Below are positions 53,924 to 62,741 of a stretch of 64,000 nt of DNA, one piece after another (the stretch's first letter is position 1; every line of letters begins with the position of its first letter). The notes below the pieces were generated by a model. It saw only the letters and a program-made list of their open reading frames with translations. It was not told where the DNA came from and did no database searches. The position numbers and the translations under genes were made by a program. The stretch is from CBDCZI01 sp965224495 (GTDB lineage Bacteria; Bacteroidota; Bacteroidia; Cytophagales; JAAEPT01): NCBI GenBank assembly GCA_965224495.1, contig CBDCZI010000020.1, positions 140,089 to 204,088 of the forward strand, written 5' to 3'.

Positions 53924-55021
53924 ATGTTGTTTACCGAAAATGATGTCCTAAAAGCCTTGTCAAAAGTTCAAGACCCTGATTTACACGAAGATTTGGTGAC
54001 TCTTGAGATGATAAAAGACGTGAAAGTAGAAGAAGGAAAAGTAGCTTTTACAGTTGTTTTGACTACTCCAGCTTGTCCGTTGAAAGAAAAAATTAAAGGC
54101 GATTGTTTAGATGCCATAGCGACAACTTTATCACCAGACCTGGAGGTAGAGATAGAAATGACGGCAGAGGTAACAACAAATCCAAACGATTTGAGTGGGG
54201 CTATTCCTGACATTAAAAACATTATCGCAATATCTTCGGGAAAAGGAGGTGTTGGAAAATCAACGGTAGCGTCAAATTTAGCGATAGCATTGGCTAAATC
54301 GGGAGCAAAAGTTGGTTTGATAGATGCAGATATTTTTGGACCATCTGTTCCGACAATGTTTGATGTCGAAGACGCACGACCAGGGACAGTCGAAGAAGAT
54401 GGCAAAACATTTGTTTTGCCGATTAATAAATACGGTGTTAAATTGATATCTATCGGTTTTTTATCTCCTCCAGACCAAGCAATTGTTTGGCGTGGACCAA
54501 TGGCAAGTTCAGCTTTACGTCAGTTTATTGGTGATGTAAAATGGGGAGAATTAGATTATTTATTGATTGATTTGCCACCAGGAACAAGTGATATTCATTT
54601 GACATTGGTACAAGCAGTTGCTTTGACGGGTGCTGTTGTGGTTACAACACCGCAAAAAGTAGCTTTAGCAGATACGCAAAAAGGTTTAGCGATGTTTAAT
54701 CAAGCACAAATCAACGTGCCGATATTGGGCGTTGTTGAAAATATGGCATATTTCACACCAGAAGAATTACCCGAAAATAAATATTATATTTTTGGAAAAG
54801 ACGGAGGAAAAACGTTTGCTCAAAAGCATAACGTACCTTTGTTGGGAGAGATTCCTTTGGTGCAAAGCATCCGTGAAGGAGGAGATTTGGGGTCACCAAT
54901 TGCTTTAGGAGAGAGCCCGACAGCAGAGGCTTTTGGTACATTGGCTGAAAATGTAGCGCAACAAGTGGCGATTAGAAACGCAACCCAAGAAAAGACTACG
55001 CCACTCGAAATGAACAGCTAA
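53924..55021 (+). CDS. mrp: Mrp/ApbC-type Fe-S cluster carrier ATPase
   Basis: 365 residues. The N-terminal ~85 residues are a MIP18/DUF59 domain (KALSKVQDPDLHEDLVTLEMI). The P-loop domain starts SSGKGGVGKSTVASNLA and continues IDADIFGPSVP, DLPPGTSDIH and VVTTPQKVALADT. Mrp/ApbC carries Fe-S clusters to apoproteins; here the two cysteines expected in the C-terminal CxxC are not visible, as the loop reads VVENMAYFTPEELPENKYY. It is followed by a NifU-like gene, so an Fe-S module is likely. Confidence 0.88.
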   Translation: MLFTENDVLKALSKVQDPDLHEDLVTLEMIKDVKVEEGKVAFTVVLTTPACPLKEKIKGDCLDAIATTLSPDLEVEIEMTAEVTTNPNDLSGAIPDIKNIIAISSGKGGVGKSTVASNLAIALAKSGAKVGLIDADIFGPSVPTMFDVEDARPGTVEEDGKTFVLPINKYGVKLISIGFLSPPDQAIVWRGPMASSALRQFIGDVKWGELDYLLIDLPPGTSDIHLTLVQAVALTGAVVVTTPQKVALADTQKGLAMFNQAQINVPILGVVENMAYFTPEELPENKYYIFGKDGGKTFAQKHNVPLLGEIPLVQSIREGGDLGSPIALGESPTAEAFGTLAENVAQQVAIRNATQEKTTPLEMNS

Positions 55022-55086
55022 GAAGAATTAATGCCCTTTAAATTACTAAATGCAAAGAGGATTTGTTATTTTAGTATTTCAAGACT

Positions 55087-55338
55087 ATGGAAGATACATT
55101 ATTACAACGAGTAGAAAAAGCAATTGACACCATTCGTCCTTATTTACAAGACGACGGTGGCGATGTGCGAGTTGTTGAAATTACTAACGATAAAAAGGTG
55201 ATTTTAGAATTAGTTGGTGCTTGTTCTTCTTGTCCGATGTCACCAAGTACAATGAAAGCGGGCTTAGAAGAAGCCATTATGCGACTTGTACCTGAAATCA
55301 CTTTAGTCGAAGCTATCAATTTAACTACAGCAAAGTAA
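55087..55338 (+). CDS. NifU C-terminal domain protein (Nfu-type Fe-S scaffold)
   Basis: 83 residues: RVEKAIDTIRPYLQDDGGDVRVVEI, then GACSSCPMSPSTMKAGLE with the CxxC that binds a 4Fe-4S cluster between two subunits. No other domain is attached. It lies 65 bases after mrp and is followed by a PASTA gene whose ATG starts just after its stop. Confidence 0.93.
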   Translation: MEDTLLQRVEKAIDTIRPYLQDDGGDVRVVEITNDKKVILELVGACSSCPMSPSTMKAGLEEAIMRLVPEITLVEAINLTTAK

Positions 55339-55339
55339 T

Positions 55340-55918
55340 ATGAGTTTTTTAAATGTTCTCACAGGCAACTCTTGGAAAGGAGTTGGTTTTCATTTTTTAT
55401 TGATTATTACGGTCGGTTTTGGCTTGATTTGGTATTTCTTTAATGGGTATTTACCAACAGAAACACGCCACGGAGAAGGGATAAATATGCCGTCTATCGA
55501 AAATATGCCTTACCAACAAGCAAAAGCTGTTCTTGAAGAACAAGGCTTAGAAATAATGGTGAGAGATACCGTTTATAGCCCCAAACACGTAAGGTCAGGT
55601 ATTGTAATGCAATTGCCTAAGGCGAATAAAGAAGTGAAGTTGGGAAGAAAAGTTTACGTTGATATCAATAAAACGAGTAAACCAACCGTTACATTAACTA
55701 AAGCACAATGCCAAGAAGGTGGTGGGTTGTTATTGACCGATGTTGGTACGGCAAAAATCACTGCTCGTAATTTAGAGTTAGTTCCTAAAGTAATTTTGGT
55801 AAACAAGTCGTTTAAGAATTTTGTTTATCAAGCCAAAATTAATGGTAAACCGATAAAAGAAGGAATGAAAATTCCGATTGGAACAACCATCGTTTTAATC
55901 ACGGGTAACGGTAAATAA
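55340..55918 (+). CDS. PASTA-domain membrane protein
   Basis: 192 residues. One N-terminal helix (about 15-33) places the rest in the periplasm. Residues about 48-112 form a PASTA domain (IENMPYQQAKAVLEEQGLEI...RSGIVMQLPKANKEVKLGRKVYVDINK), a second, weaker PASTA-like stretch follows to the end. PASTA domains bind muropeptides in kinases and PBPs of Firmicutes; here there is no kinase domain. The start is one base after the NifU stop. Confidence 0.82.
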   Translation: MSFLNVLTGNSWKGVGFHFLLIITVGFGLIWYFFNGYLPTETRHGEGINMPSIENMPYQQAKAVLEEQGLEIMVRDTVYSPKHVRSGIVMQLPKANKEVKLGRKVYVDINKTSKPTVTLTKAQCQEGGGLLLTDVGTAKITARNLELVPKVILVNKSFKNFVYQAKINGKPIKEGMKIPIGTTIVLITGNGK

Positions 55919-55962
55919 CTGATTTCAGCACTTGTCTTTTTTGTTTATTGAAATACATTCTT

Positions 55963-57858
55963 ATGACAAGACTTATTCTTCTACTGACTTTATCTTTTGT
56001 TACGCAAGTATTGTTTGCTCAACAAGAAGTGGCATTGTCTCCGTATGCTGATTATTCTAATTTCAGAATAAAAAAAGCAGAACAGATTATTGATACACTC
56101 AACTTACCTTTTCTTGAAGATTTTTCTTCTTACACGGGCAACCCCGATACAGTAAAGTTTTACAATCAAGGCGGTGTATTTATTAACAACAATTATGGCG
56201 TAAACAACCGTTCAAGAAATGTAGCTACATTTGATGGTTTAGACGCATTGGGCATTCCTTACGAACAAATACCTGCGGGAGGAAACCCGAACACGATAAA
56301 CAACGGAAAAGCTGACTATTTGGTTTCTAAGCCGATAAACTTAGATGGACTAACCTCGGCAGATAAGGTGGTCTTTAGTTTTTGGTGGCAAAAAGGAAGT
56401 GTTTCTTCGGTCTTAGCACCAGAGTTGGCAGAGGGTGATAGTTTGAAATTATTTTTCCTAGATAAAGACAGTACGTGGGTAAAAGTTTGGCCTACCGGAG
56501 CATCGAAAACAAAGGTGATTAACACGGTTGCAGGAGCAGATTTTCAGTCAGATTCTCTTCAGCTAAATACCGCCTTGTTCTTACACAAAGGCTTTCAATT
56601 TATGTTTGAATCACACGGTTCGTTGACAGGTAATTTTGATGTGTGGAATATCAATCATATTTATTTAAACTCGTTACGCAACACGCAATACACCAACGAT
56701 TATGCTTTTGGAGGTGCGTTGCCTTCTTTATTGAAGAATTACCGTGCAATGCCTTACGAGCAATTTATGGTAGATATACCGAATGAATTAGCCGATAATG
56801 TTGTGGGGACTTTTTACAACGCAAACGATATAAGTAACATTATCAAAGACTCATTTTACATTTTGCGAGATACCGTCAGTGGACTGGAATTAGAAAAGAT
56901 AATGTCCAATTTTGATACAGGCATACCTGGAGCGATTATCATACCTTCTTTAGGTAGTTTTGATGCGACATACACACCAAACAAAACACAAATAGAAACA
57001 GTTTTAAATAGCTTTACACCGACAGATGACGTGGTTGTACTCAGTTTAGAGATGAATGCTGAACGTATAGATTTGATTGACACGAACAACTCTCAAACGA
57101 CTTACGCTGTTTTGGATAATTATTATGCTTATGATGATGGTACCGCAGAAACTGGTTTTGGGATTATTGGTACAGGAGGAATGGCTTGTAAGTTTAATCT
57201 AAACATAGCATCAGAGCTCAAATCATTGGACTTAAGTTTTGTGCGAAATGGCGTTGATAATAGTGGGGCAACGATAAATTTAAAGGTTTGGAAAAGCATC
57301 AAAGGAGTAGATGGAGCGACAGAAACAGTTGCTTTAATTACAACAAGAGTGTCTGTTATTTTAGATGATTTTAAGTTAAATAAGTTTTACAACTACCAAT
57401 TTAGTACGCCTGTATTGTTAAACGCTGGGACTTTTTATGTAGGTTGGGAGCAAATAAATATCGCCAGTCGTTATGTGATTGGGTTAGATAAAAGTCAAAA
57501 CCGAATGGATAAAGTGTATGCTTTTAAGGATGGTGCGTGGGGACAAGATTTTGCAGGTACAGAAGGAACGGTGATGATGCGTCCGTATTTTGGCGATAAA
57601 AATGGCGTAAATGCCCTTTTTGAATTTACCGAACAAAAAACTTTTGAGATTTACCCTAATCCTGCCAATAAGCAATTGACAATTGTTTACGAAATGGATA
57701 AGGTAACAGCGCTTACTATTTTTAATTTAAACGGTGGTATAGTAAAACAAGTTGAGCCAACTAAAGAGCTATCTATCGAAGAGCTAAACCAAGGTGTTTA
57801 CATTTTACAATTACAAACAGAAGAAGGGTTGTTACACCATCGCTTTGTGAAATTGTAG
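55963..57858 (+). CDS. Secreted protein with type IX sorting domain (type A)
   Basis: 631 residues from ATG 55963, with a Sec signal peptide ending QVLFAQ. The N-terminal half is beta-rich with a FEDFSSYTG-like opening; no catalytic domain was recognised. The last ~75 residues are a Por secretion tail: FEIYPNPANKQLTIVY, LTIFNLNGGIVKQ, LNQGVYILQLQT and HHRFVKL. It is exported by the T9SS and either released or anchored at the surface; the function of the main part is unknown. Confidence 0.85.
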   Translation: MTRLILLLTLSFVTQVLFAQQEVALSPYADYSNFRIKKAEQIIDTLNLPFLEDFSSYTGNPDTVKFYNQGGVFINNNYGVNNRSRNVATFDGLDALGIPYEQIPAGGNPNTINNGKADYLVSKPINLDGLTSADKVVFSFWWQKGSVSSVLAPELAEGDSLKLFFLDKDSTWVKVWPTGASKTKVINTVAGADFQSDSLQLNTALFLHKGFQFMFESHGSLTGNFDVWNINHIYLNSLRNTQYTNDYAFGGALPSLLKNYRAMPYEQFMVDIPNELADNVVGTFYNANDISNIIKDSFYILRDTVSGLELEKIMSNFDTGIPGAIIIPSLGSFDATYTPNKTQIETVLNSFTPTDDVVVLSLEMNAERIDLIDTNNSQTTYAVLDNYYAYDDGTAETGFGIIGTGGMACKFNLNIASELKSLDLSFVRNGVDNSGATINLKVWKSIKGVDGATETVALITTRVSVILDDFKLNKFYNYQFSTPVLLNAGTFYVGWEQINIASRYVIGLDKSQNRMDKVYAFKDGAWGQDFAGTEGTVMMRPYFGDKNGVNALFEFTEQKTFEIYPNPANKQLTIVYEMDKVTALTIFNLNGGIVKQVEPTKELSIEELNQGVYILQLQTEEGLLHHRFVKL

Positions 57859-57906
57859 TTTTTATCGGTCAGATGGCTTGAACCAATAGTAAAAGTTTTT
57901 TTGTTT

Positions 57907-57958
57907 AAACAAACTTATAGGTAGTCTTTTCGTATATTGTTTGGTATAACAAATTAAA
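57907..57958 (+). promoter_or_regulatory. Upstream block, first copy (before the SRPBCC gene)
   Basis: AAACAAACTTATA (57907-57919), nine variable bases, then a 30-base block (57929-57958, starting TTCGTATATTGTTTGG). The same two blocks, with the same spacing, stand before the gene at 58725. It contains TATTGTTTG, one base longer than TAnnTTTG, and CAAACAA/TTGTTTG in inverted order. Confidence 0.6.
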
Positions 57959-57963
57959 CTATT

Positions 57964-58479
57964 ATGAAAAAAGGGATTTTAATGGCGTTCATCGCTATCG
58001 TTTTAATTGGAGGTGTTTTAATGCTCCTAAAAAAAGAGGTAAAGGTTACTCGTTCGATAACAATTGACGCACCTATCGAAAAAGTGAGTGAACAAATCAC
58101 ACATTTTAAGAATTTTGTAAAATGGAGTCCTTGGGCAGATATTGACCCTAAGATGGAAAAAATATTTTCTGGTGAAGATGGTAAAGTAGGTGCCAAATAT
58201 GCTTGGTCAGGTAATGATGAGGTCGGTATTGGTTCACAAGAGATGGTATCCATTTCAAAGGAACGAATTGTAACTAAACTGGTGTTTGAAAAACCTTTTG
58301 AGAGTGAAAGTGAAGTTTATTACGAATTGTCAGAACAAGAGAATAAAACCAATATTAACTGGGGATATAAGGGAGAAATGGCAATGTTAATGACTTTATT
58401 TATTGATATGGACGATATGTTAGGTACGATGTATGAAAAAGGGCTAGCGAACCTAAAGTCAGTGTGTGAGAATAAATAA
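57964..58479 (+). CDS. SRPBCC-family protein with N-terminal membrane anchor
   Basis: 171 residues. One membrane helix (about 5-22) precedes a START/polyketide-cyclase-like (SRPBCC) domain: TRSITIDAPIEKVSEQITHFKNFVKWSPWADID, then KYAWSGNDEVGIGSQEMV and ELSEQENKTNINWGYKGEM. The domain forms a hydrophobic pocket; the ligand is unknown. Confidence 0.83.
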   Translation: MKKGILMAFIAIVLIGGVLMLLKKEVKVTRSITIDAPIEKVSEQITHFKNFVKWSPWADIDPKMEKIFSGEDGKVGAKYAWSGNDEVGIGSQEMVSISKERIVTKLVFEKPFESESEVYYELSEQENKTNINWGYKGEMAMLMTLFIDMDDMLGTMYEKGLANLKSVCENK

Positions 58480-58673
58480 CCAACAGCAAAAAAACAGCTT
58501 TATTCACAAGAAATAAATTATCGTTGAAGAGAATATTAGACGTCAACGATTTGGTGGACTCATTACGTATTGAACGACACTATCAAGAAAAGCAAAAGCA
58601 CTGAAAAGGCTAACCCCAAGTCAATTTATCAGAGAGATAAAAATGATGTACGCATAGCTTTTAATTGTTGTTC
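58480..58673. other. Intergenic stretch before the second upstream block
   Basis: About 195 bases with no gene or hairpin I can support. Confidence 0.5.
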
Positions 58674-58724
58674 AAACAAACTTATAACCAAAACCTTCGT
58701 ATATTGTTTGGTGTAACAAATTAA
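58674..58724 (+). promoter_or_regulatory. Upstream block, second copy (before the LRR/T9SS gene)
   Basis: AAACAAACTTATA (58674-58686), nine bases of unrelated sequence, then the 30-base block with one mismatch (58696 on, running into the ATG at 58725). Confidence 0.6.
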
Positions 58725-59468
58725 ATGATGATGAAAAAAACAGTACTTTCTATTTTAGCGACAGCTTTTGTTGTCAGCTCTTATGCTCAAAACGTGACTA
58801 TTCCAGATGACAATTTTAAAACTTGTTTATTAACACACGCCAACCTAAACACCGTTGATGACGGAGAAATATCAGAAGCCGAAGCGAGTGTTTATACAGG
58901 TTCTATTGTATGCAAGGACAAAGGCATTAAAGACTTAACAGGTATATCGTACTTCACTAAAATAGATAAATTAGGTATTAGAGATAATCAACTAACTACC
59001 TTAGATATCAGTAGTAATACTCTTTTAACTAATTTAGGATGTAAAAATAATTCCCTTAACGACTTGAATATTGCTAATGGAAATAATGTAGTATTATTGA
59101 AAATTAACGCTATAGGAAATCCTAACTTAACGTGTATAGAGGTTGATGATGTCACAGCAATAGCAGCAGGTTGGCAAAAAGATATTACGGCGAGTTATAG
59201 TGAAGATTGTTCTTCTACAACAGGGCTGTTTTCATCAACTGAGCAAACAGATTTTTCAATATTTCCGAATCCAGTAAGTAACCAAGTTACGCTTGATTTT
59301 GATATTACTACTGTAAATAAAATAACAGTATTAGATGTGAATGGAAACACAGTAAAAATGATAGAAGTAGGTACTTCTATTAATGTGAGTGAATTAGCAA
59401 AAGGGGTTTATGTTTTACAGTTACAAACAAATAGCGGTATTCTTCACAGCCGTTTTGTAAAAGAATAA
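58725..59468 (+). CDS. Secreted leucine-rich-repeat-like protein with T9SS sorting domain
   Basis: 247 residues. Signal peptide ending VVSSYAQ, then IPDDNFKTCLLTHANLNTVDDGEIS, a start often seen in Bacteroidetes leucine-rich-repeat proteins, and two to three short LRRs (KDLTGISYFTKIDKLGIRDNQLTTLDIS). The Por tail is FSIFPNPVSNQVTLDF, ITVLDVNGNTVKMIE, LAKGVYVLQLQT and HSRFVKE. It is small for the class, so probably a binding rather than enzymatic protein. It shares its upstream block with the SRPBCC gene. Confidence 0.85.
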   Translation: MMMKKTVLSILATAFVVSSYAQNVTIPDDNFKTCLLTHANLNTVDDGEISEAEASVYTGSIVCKDKGIKDLTGISYFTKIDKLGIRDNQLTTLDISSNTLLTNLGCKNNSLNDLNIANGNNVVLLKINAIGNPNLTCIEVDDVTAIAAGWQKDITASYSEDCSSTTGLFSSTEQTDFSIFPNPVSNQVTLDFDITTVNKITVLDVNGNTVKMIEVGTSINVSELAKGVYVLQLQTNSGILHSRFVKE

Positions 59469-59488
59469 ACAAGTTTTATTTATTTTTG

Positions 59489-59519
59489 AAGCCACTCTGT
59501 AAACAGAGTGGCTTTTTTG
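59489..59519 (+). terminator. Terminator of the LRR/T9SS gene
   Basis: AAGCCACTCTGT (59489-59500) pairs with ACAGAGTGGCTT (59503-59514), followed by a T-run. Confidence 0.88.
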
Positions 59520-59529
59520 TTTTTATAAG

Positions 59530-59820
59530 TGTAATTACGAAGCGTACAGACGTTAGAAAATCTACCAGTTATCTGTTTTCGGTCGTTTTACAAAGGCATA
59601 GGGATAGAGACGGCATCCTTTTGTCAAAAGTAGGCAACTGTTTTGTTTCGTTACAACTACTCTTTATAAAGGAAAGTAGAAAGACAAGTTGTTACCGACA
59701 AAAGATATAGTCGAAAGCCCGACCTCTTGCTGAGTTTATACCGACTATCTTCCTTTCTATCGGTATTTTTAATGTTTGGCGATGAAAAAAACAGTCCATC
59801 ACAAAAGGGGGATGCTCCAA
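59530..59820 (+). ncRNA. Dispersed structured-RNA repeat, copy D
   Basis: Close to copy C with no large gaps. Short helix 0: TGTA (59530-59533) / TACA (59545-59548). GGCATAGGGATAGAGACGGC starts at 59595. Helix 1: CTTTTGTC (59618-59625) / GACAAAAG (59697-59704). Helix 2: ATAGTCG (59707-59713) / CGACTAT (59742-59748). An alternative hairpin ATACCGA (59738-59744) / TCGGTAT (59760-59766) followed by T residues uses the same bases as helix 2. End block GGGGGATGCTCC (59807-59818). It lies between a terminator and the end of a minus-strand gene, so it is not a leader of a neighbouring gene. Confidence 0.68.
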
Positions 59821-59838
59821 ATAAATAGAACGTATTAC

Positions 59839-60693
59839 TTATTTCTTTACTACCATAAAATGGTCTAAGAAGTCTTTTCTATTGGCGTCTAAAGTGAAAT
59901 CCTCAACCGTGATGGTGGATGCTAATGTGCCTTTTTGGTCGGCAAGTTTGTTGCGGTTACGACGGTTCATTATGTCGTAAGGGATTTTTAATATAAATGA
60001 AGGAATCAAATATTCTAATTTGAAGATGTCAAATCGCATCACTTTACCGACAGATTTACGGTTTTCTTCGAAATATTCCATCATACGGGCACTTCCACAA
60101 ATCCCCGTACACTCGACGTTATCAAACTGCTTTTCTAATAAGGTTTTTAAACCTGTGCGTGAGTATTCGCGAATATGCCACGGGTTTCTTGCCAATCGCA
60201 TATCAACATTGGGCGTGGTGATAATCGCCGTTCCGCCTGGTTTTAATACACGTTTTATCTCTTTTACAAATTCGGTGTCGTCTTTAATGTGTTCGATAAC
60301 GTGAAAAGTAATGACGGTATCCATCGAATTGTCAGGGATATTAGCGAAAGGTGGCACGCTTTGGTAAGAGAATTTACTGTCAGGGTATTTTTCGGTGTGC
60401 TCCTTAATTAAACCTTCGTTTTTGTCGATTCCTGTATAATGGTCGGCAGAATTGACCAAAATTTCTAAACCACGACCTGTTCCACAACCGACTTCTAATA
60501 AATTGCCTTTGGCGTATTGCTCGGAAGAAACATAACCAAAAAACAAACGTTGGTGGACAGGGTTGTCTGAAACCAATTCGGAAGATGCAATTTCGCTTGT
60601 ATAGACAGCCATAAGGGGATAATTTGAATAAGTTGCTTGCTCTGAAGAGCGTATTCGCTCGTGAGTTCGTAATATATCAACGAAATTAGCCAA
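59839..60693 (-). CDS. Class I SAM-dependent methyltransferase
   Basis: 284 residues from TTG 60693 (no ATG near the conserved beginning FVDILRTHERIRSSEQATYSNYPL). Motif I is LLEVGCGTGRGLEIL (near residue 87), followed by the SYQSVPPFANIPDNSMDTVITFHVIEHI segment and VLKPGGTAIITTPNV. The Rossmann fold is clear, the substrate is not; the family includes lipid, sugar and quinone methylases. A small C-terminal region rich in Lys and Arg follows. Confidence 0.85.
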   Translation of the reverse strand: MANFVDILRTHERIRSSEQATYSNYPLMAVYTSEIASSELVSDNPVHQRLFFGYVSSEQYAKGNLLEVGCGTGRGLEILVNSADHYTGIDKNEGLIKEHTEKYPDSKFSYQSVPPFANIPDNSMDTVITFHVIEHIKDDTEFVKEIKRVLKPGGTAIITTPNVDMRLARNPWHIREYSRTGLKTLLEKQFDNVECTGICGSARMMEYFEENRKSVGKVMRFDIFKLEYLIPSFILKIPYDIMNRRNRNKLADQKGTLASTITVEDFTLDANRKDFLDHFMVVKK

Positions 60694-60746
60694 AAATGAA
60701 GAATAAAACGGTTAAATTGCAACATATTTGACTTAGAATTTAAGGT

Positions 60747-61496
60747 ATGTCGCACCCACAAACACCTACGGATTTTGTATTTGGAATGCAATCTGTAAAA
60801 GAAACGTTACTTTCATCAAAAGAAATTGAACGTGTATATATTCAAAAGAACACAAAAAGCGATGCCATTCGTGATATTTTGGCGTTGGCTCGTGAACGAA
60901 AAGTAGAGGTTTGGCAAGTGCCTGTCGAAAAATTGAATCGAATTACTCGCAAAAATCATCAAGGCGTGATTTGTTATATTTCTCCAATTCATTATGTGGA
61001 TATTGAGAATGTTATCGCTTCAACTTTTGAAAAGGGCGAAAACCCATTAATCATCGTTTTAGACGAAGTGACCGATGTGAGAAATTTTGGTGCTATCGTC
61101 AGAACTGCCGAATGTGCAGGTGCTCACGCGGTATTGTTTCCCGAAAAAGGAAGTGCAAGAATTGGTAGTGATGCGATGAAAACAAGTTCGGGTGCGTTGA
61201 ACCATATGCCTATTTGCCGAACTAAAAACTTGGTTAAAAGCTTAAAGATATTGAAAGAAAGTGGGCTTGCGTTAATTGCGTGTTCGGAAAAAGGAACGGA
61301 TACGGTTTTTGATGTGGATATGTCAGGGCCAACGGCTATCATTATGGGTTCTGAAGAGCGTGGAATTAAAATTGACCATATCGCTCAAGCAGACCATTTT
61401 GCTAAAATACCTATGCTAGGACAGATTCAGTCGATGAATGTTGGTGTGGCAATGGGGATTATTACTTTCGAGGCTATCCGTCAAAGAAGCCTTTAA
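60747..61496 (+). CDS. rlmB: 23S rRNA (guanosine-2'-O-) methyltransferase RlmB
   Basis: 249 residues. SpoU/TrmH-family enzyme with an N-terminal L30e-like substrate-binding domain (FVFGMQSVKETL to NHQGVICYISP) and the knotted catalytic domain: DVRNFGAIVRTAECAGAHAV (motif 1), IMGSEERGI (motif 2) and IPMLGQIQSMNVGVAMGI (motif 3). RlmB methylates G2251 in the peptidyl-transferase region. Closely related TrmH lacks the N-terminal domain. The following gene starts 21 bases later. Confidence 0.93.
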   Translation: MSHPQTPTDFVFGMQSVKETLLSSKEIERVYIQKNTKSDAIRDILALARERKVEVWQVPVEKLNRITRKNHQGVICYISPIHYVDIENVIASTFEKGENPLIIVLDEVTDVRNFGAIVRTAECAGAHAVLFPEKGSARIGSDAMKTSSGALNHMPICRTKNLVKSLKILKESGLALIACSEKGTDTVFDVDMSGPTAIIMGSEERGIKIDHIAQADHFAKIPMLGQIQSMNVGVAMGIITFEAIRQRSL

Positions 61497-61517
61497 TTAC
61501 TCTATAAATTTATCAGT

Positions 61518-62741
61518 GTGTACGGAATAAAAGAATACATTAGTCGAGGTTCGTTGTTTGCCAATAACAATTTACGCCCTGGGAAAAAGAAGTTAGCTAC
61601 GCTAATGATTTATGCGACCGATTTGTGTGATTCTGCGTGTAAGCATTGTTTGATTTGGGCAAAAAGACCCCCTAAACATTTGTCTTTTGAGAAGTTTGTC
61701 GAGGTGATGAAAAGTGATTGTGTTACCAAAAACACAATGGTTGGCTTGGAAGGTGGGGAGTTTTTATTGCATCCTGAGTGGGAGAAAATAATGAACTGGC
61801 TGACGGAAAATCATCCTAATTTTGATTTGCTTTCTAATTGTCTGAAACCTGATAAGTTAATTGAGGCGGTTAAAAAATATACGCCCAAACACCTTTACAT
61901 TTCATTGGACGGAGACAAAGACACGTACCATTATATGCGTGGAAAAGATGGCTATGATAGTGTGTTGAAAGTAATCAAGGCATTGAAAGATATTGTGCCT
62001 ATTTCGACTATGTTTACTTTGTCGCCTTACAATAATTTTGACGATATGAAACACGTGGCAGAAGTTTGTAAGCGTGAGGGTGTAGATATGCGTGTGGGTG
62101 TTTATAATGATATTGCATTTTTTGATACCAAAGATAAGGCACACGAAAACGAAGTAGGAACAAAAAAGACAGATGACGTTTTAAATTTTAAGGCAATCAA
62201 AAACGAAAAAGAAGAAATTCTTGCTCGTAATGCGGCCTTGAATGAGGCTGAAGAGACTGATATTTCTAAACCAAAACACAACGAAAACGCAACGACTTTA
62301 GAGAATTTTAAAGAATCTATTCCTCAAGAAATAAAAGAGTTTGGTGAAAATTATGATTTTTTAATCTTGTATGATGAATGGCGTAAGAAAAAGCTGAAAT
62401 TGAACTGTTATTCTATTCTTGATAGCTTAGTTATTTTACCAAATGGAGATGTGCCTATCTGTCAAAATCTCGACCTAAAATTAGGGAACGTCAATAAACA
62501 AAGTCTTGACGAGGTGTTTAACGGAAAAGAAACACAAGAAATTCACAAAGAATACGTGCATAATTGCAACCAATGTTGGATAAATTTTCATCGAAAATAT
62601 GATGTTATTTTATACAGAAACTTAGAAAAGTTTTTCCCTAAAATGCTGACTAAAAAACTATTTGGTTATTACCAATGGACAGACGATGCAACAATGACCT
62701 ACCAGAAATTGATGGACAAAATGGAAGATACTTATAAGTAA
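61518..62741 (+). CDS. Radical SAM/SPASM domain protein
   Basis: 407 residues from GTG 61518. The radical SAM cluster is CDSACKHC (CxxxCxxC, near residue 37), followed by MVGLEGGEFLLHPEW and LYISLDGDKDTYHYMRGKDGYD. The C-terminal SPASM-like part has CYSILDSLVILPNGDVPICQN and HNCNQCW, which may hold auxiliary Fe-S clusters. SPASM proteins modify peptides or proteins; no precursor peptide was found nearby. It overlaps the next gene by one base (TAATG). Confidence 0.88.
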   Translation: MYGIKEYISRGSLFANNNLRPGKKKLATLMIYATDLCDSACKHCLIWAKRPPKHLSFEKFVEVMKSDCVTKNTMVGLEGGEFLLHPEWEKIMNWLTENHPNFDLLSNCLKPDKLIEAVKKYTPKHLYISLDGDKDTYHYMRGKDGYDSVLKVIKALKDIVPISTMFTLSPYNNFDDMKHVAEVCKREGVDMRVGVYNDIAFFDTKDKAHENEVGTKKTDDVLNFKAIKNEKEEILARNAALNEAEETDISKPKHNENATTLENFKESIPQEIKEFGENYDFLILYDEWRKKKLKLNCYSILDSLVILPNGDVPICQNLDLKLGNVNKQSLDEVFNGKETQEIHKEYVHNCNQCWINFHRKYDVILYRNLEKFFPKMLTKKLFGYYQWTDDATMTYQKLMDKMEDTYK

